Positions 63,249 through 64,000 of a stretch of 64,000 bases of DNA are shown here, piece by piece. The DNA comes from Vibrio amylolyticus (GTDB taxonomy: Bacteria > Pseudomonadota > Gammaproteobacteria > Enterobacterales > Vibrionaceae): positions 372,001 to 436,000 of the forward strand of contig NZ_JAJHVV010000001.1 of assembly GCF_023145695.1 (NCBI RefSeq), in the 5' to 3' direction. Each line of letters opens with the position of its first letter. Position 1 is the first letter of the stretch. The position numbers and the translations under genes are program-made. The notes below the pieces were generated by a model that was not told the origin of the DNA, made no database searches, and worked only from the letters and a program-made list of their open reading frames with translations.

Positions 63249-64000
63249 TTAATTAATTTGGTTAACTTCTGGCTGTTCAAGCTGTTTGAGAAAAGCCTGT
63301 ACAGTATTGAGATCCCGTGTTCTCGGAATCGGCGGCAAACTGGCTAAAAACAGTCGCCCATAATCTTTGGTTACTAAGCGATTATCACAGATAATCAGTG
63401 CACCGTGGTCACTTCTATCTCGGATAAGACGCCCCACCCCTTGCTTTAGCGTAATCACTGCATCAGGTAGCTGAACTTGAGCAAATGGGTCTCCCCCTTT
63501 TAATCGACAATCTTCAATGCGTGCTTTTAATAGCGGATCATCAGGGGCGGTAAACGGCAATTTATCGATGATAACACAGCTTAATGCGTCACCTCTAACA
63601 TCAATCCCTTCCCAAAAAGCGCCCGTCGCTACTAACAACGCGTTACCTAACTCCATAAATTCAGCCAAGGTTTTCTGCTTGCTCGTCTCTCCTTGCAAAA
63701 GAACGGGGATCGACAAGGTTTCTCTAAAACGCTCACCTAACTCGCGCATCATGCTATGAGACGTGCATAAAAAGAAGCAGCGTCCTTGGTTTTGCTCGAT
63801 CACAGGGCCAAGCATATCAACCAGTATATCGGCCATGCCTGGGCTATTCGGCTCAGGCAAGTAACGCGGCACACATAATCTCGCTTGGGTTTGATAATCA
63901 AATGGGCTCGGTAGAGCGAGTTTTTGTTTTGGAACCAGACCTAAACGCGCAGTGAAGTGACCAAAATCTTCATTTACCGCCAGTGTAGCCGAAGTAAAGA
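63249..64000 (-). CDS. yoaA: DinG/XPD-family helicase YoaA, C-terminal part (cut by window edge)
   Basis: Iron-sulfur superfamily 2 DNA helicase; in E. coli YoaA helps with damaged replication forks together with HolC. About 250 C-terminal residues are present; the frame is open through base 64000, so the N-terminal half with Walker motifs and FeS cysteines is outside. Visible helicase motifs are FTSATL (motif IV region), LPSPFDYQTQARLCVPRYLP, CFFLCTSHSMMRELGERFRE (motif IV), LLVATGAFWEGIDVRGDALS (motif V) and ITLKQGVGRLIRDRSDHGAL (motif VI). It is followed by tsaB 15 nt away, which fits the E. coli order. Confidence 0.93.
   Translation of the reverse strand, partial: FTSATLAVNEDFGHFTARLGLVPKQKLALPSPFDYQTQARLCVPRYLPEPNSPGMADILVDMLGPVIEQNQGRCFFLCTSHSMMRELGERFRETLSIPVLLQGETSKQKTLAEFMELGNALLVATGAFWEGIDVRGDALSCVIIDKLPFTAPDDPLLKARIEDCRLKGGDPFAQVQLPDAVITLKQGVGRLIRDRSDHGALIICDNRLVTKDYGRLFLASLPPIPRTRDLNTVQAFLKQLEQPEVNQIN

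Overview
The window reads as one stretch of a Vibrionaceae-type gammaproteobacterial chromosome. The basis is gene content and order: tig-clpP-clpX-lon-hupB-ppiD-comEA, cmk-rpsA-ihfB-lapA-lapB-pyrF, rnd-fadD-slp-tsaB-yoaA, minCDE, hdfR/maoP and a dctBD/dctPQM set, together with moderate GC and AT-rich spacers. No rRNA, CRISPR array, intact insertion sequence or prophage was seen. Species cannot be fixed from sequence alone.

Layout. 1-4.6 kb: serS (cut by the window edge), rarA, lolA, a SecC/UPF0149 protein and dusC. 4.6-13.3 kb: a diguanylate cyclase, an ABC_sub_bind/TrpX-type ABC transporter, a methyltransferase, cysB, a coiled-coil membrane protein and miaE. 13.3-27.6 kb: a long minus-strand housekeeping block for pyrimidine synthesis, LPS control, IHF, ribosomal protein S1, CMP kinase, a ComEA-like protein, PpiD, HU, Lon, ClpXP and trigger factor. 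The genes are separated by many recognisable terminators, and lon has a sigma-32-like promoter.

28.1-34.9 kb: a C4-dicarboxylate module. The DctB/DctD two-component system converges on the dctPQM TRAP transporter. dctP has a well-spaced sigma-54 promoter and a tandem pair of palindromes upstream, so the regulatory circuit can be read from the DNA. 35.4-42.2 kb: a glucose/mannose-type ABC transporter (gtsABCD-like) behind an OmpR-family two-component system resembling the GltR/GtrS pair that controls gts in Pseudomonas. Three 11-bp-phased GTAAC/GTTAC repeats lie between the kinase gene and the binding-protein gene.

42.2-48.5 kb: the accessory-looking part. About 0.9 kb of non-coding, probably decayed DNA precedes an R1-type plasmid ParM actin gene and an overlapping gene for an enlarged ParR-like protein. 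Next come a GGDEF-EAL protein with a periplasmic sensor region and an orphan periplasmic binding protein behind a TTTGA x5 repeat. 48.6-64 kb: tRNA-Arg(UCU), folD, mltB, ycgL, minCDE, hdfR/maoP, a rimK-aspartoacylase-like-rimB operon, rnd, fadD, an alpha/beta hydrolase, a Slp lipoprotein, a small unknown protein, tsaB and yoaA (cut by the window edge).

The most unusual items are the apparently chromosomal ParM/ParR-like pair, a possible GGDEF-EAL/binding-protein sensory pair reminiscent of MbaA/NspS, a 104-nt three-way-junction element after the gts operon, and the two transporter control regions with readable operators.
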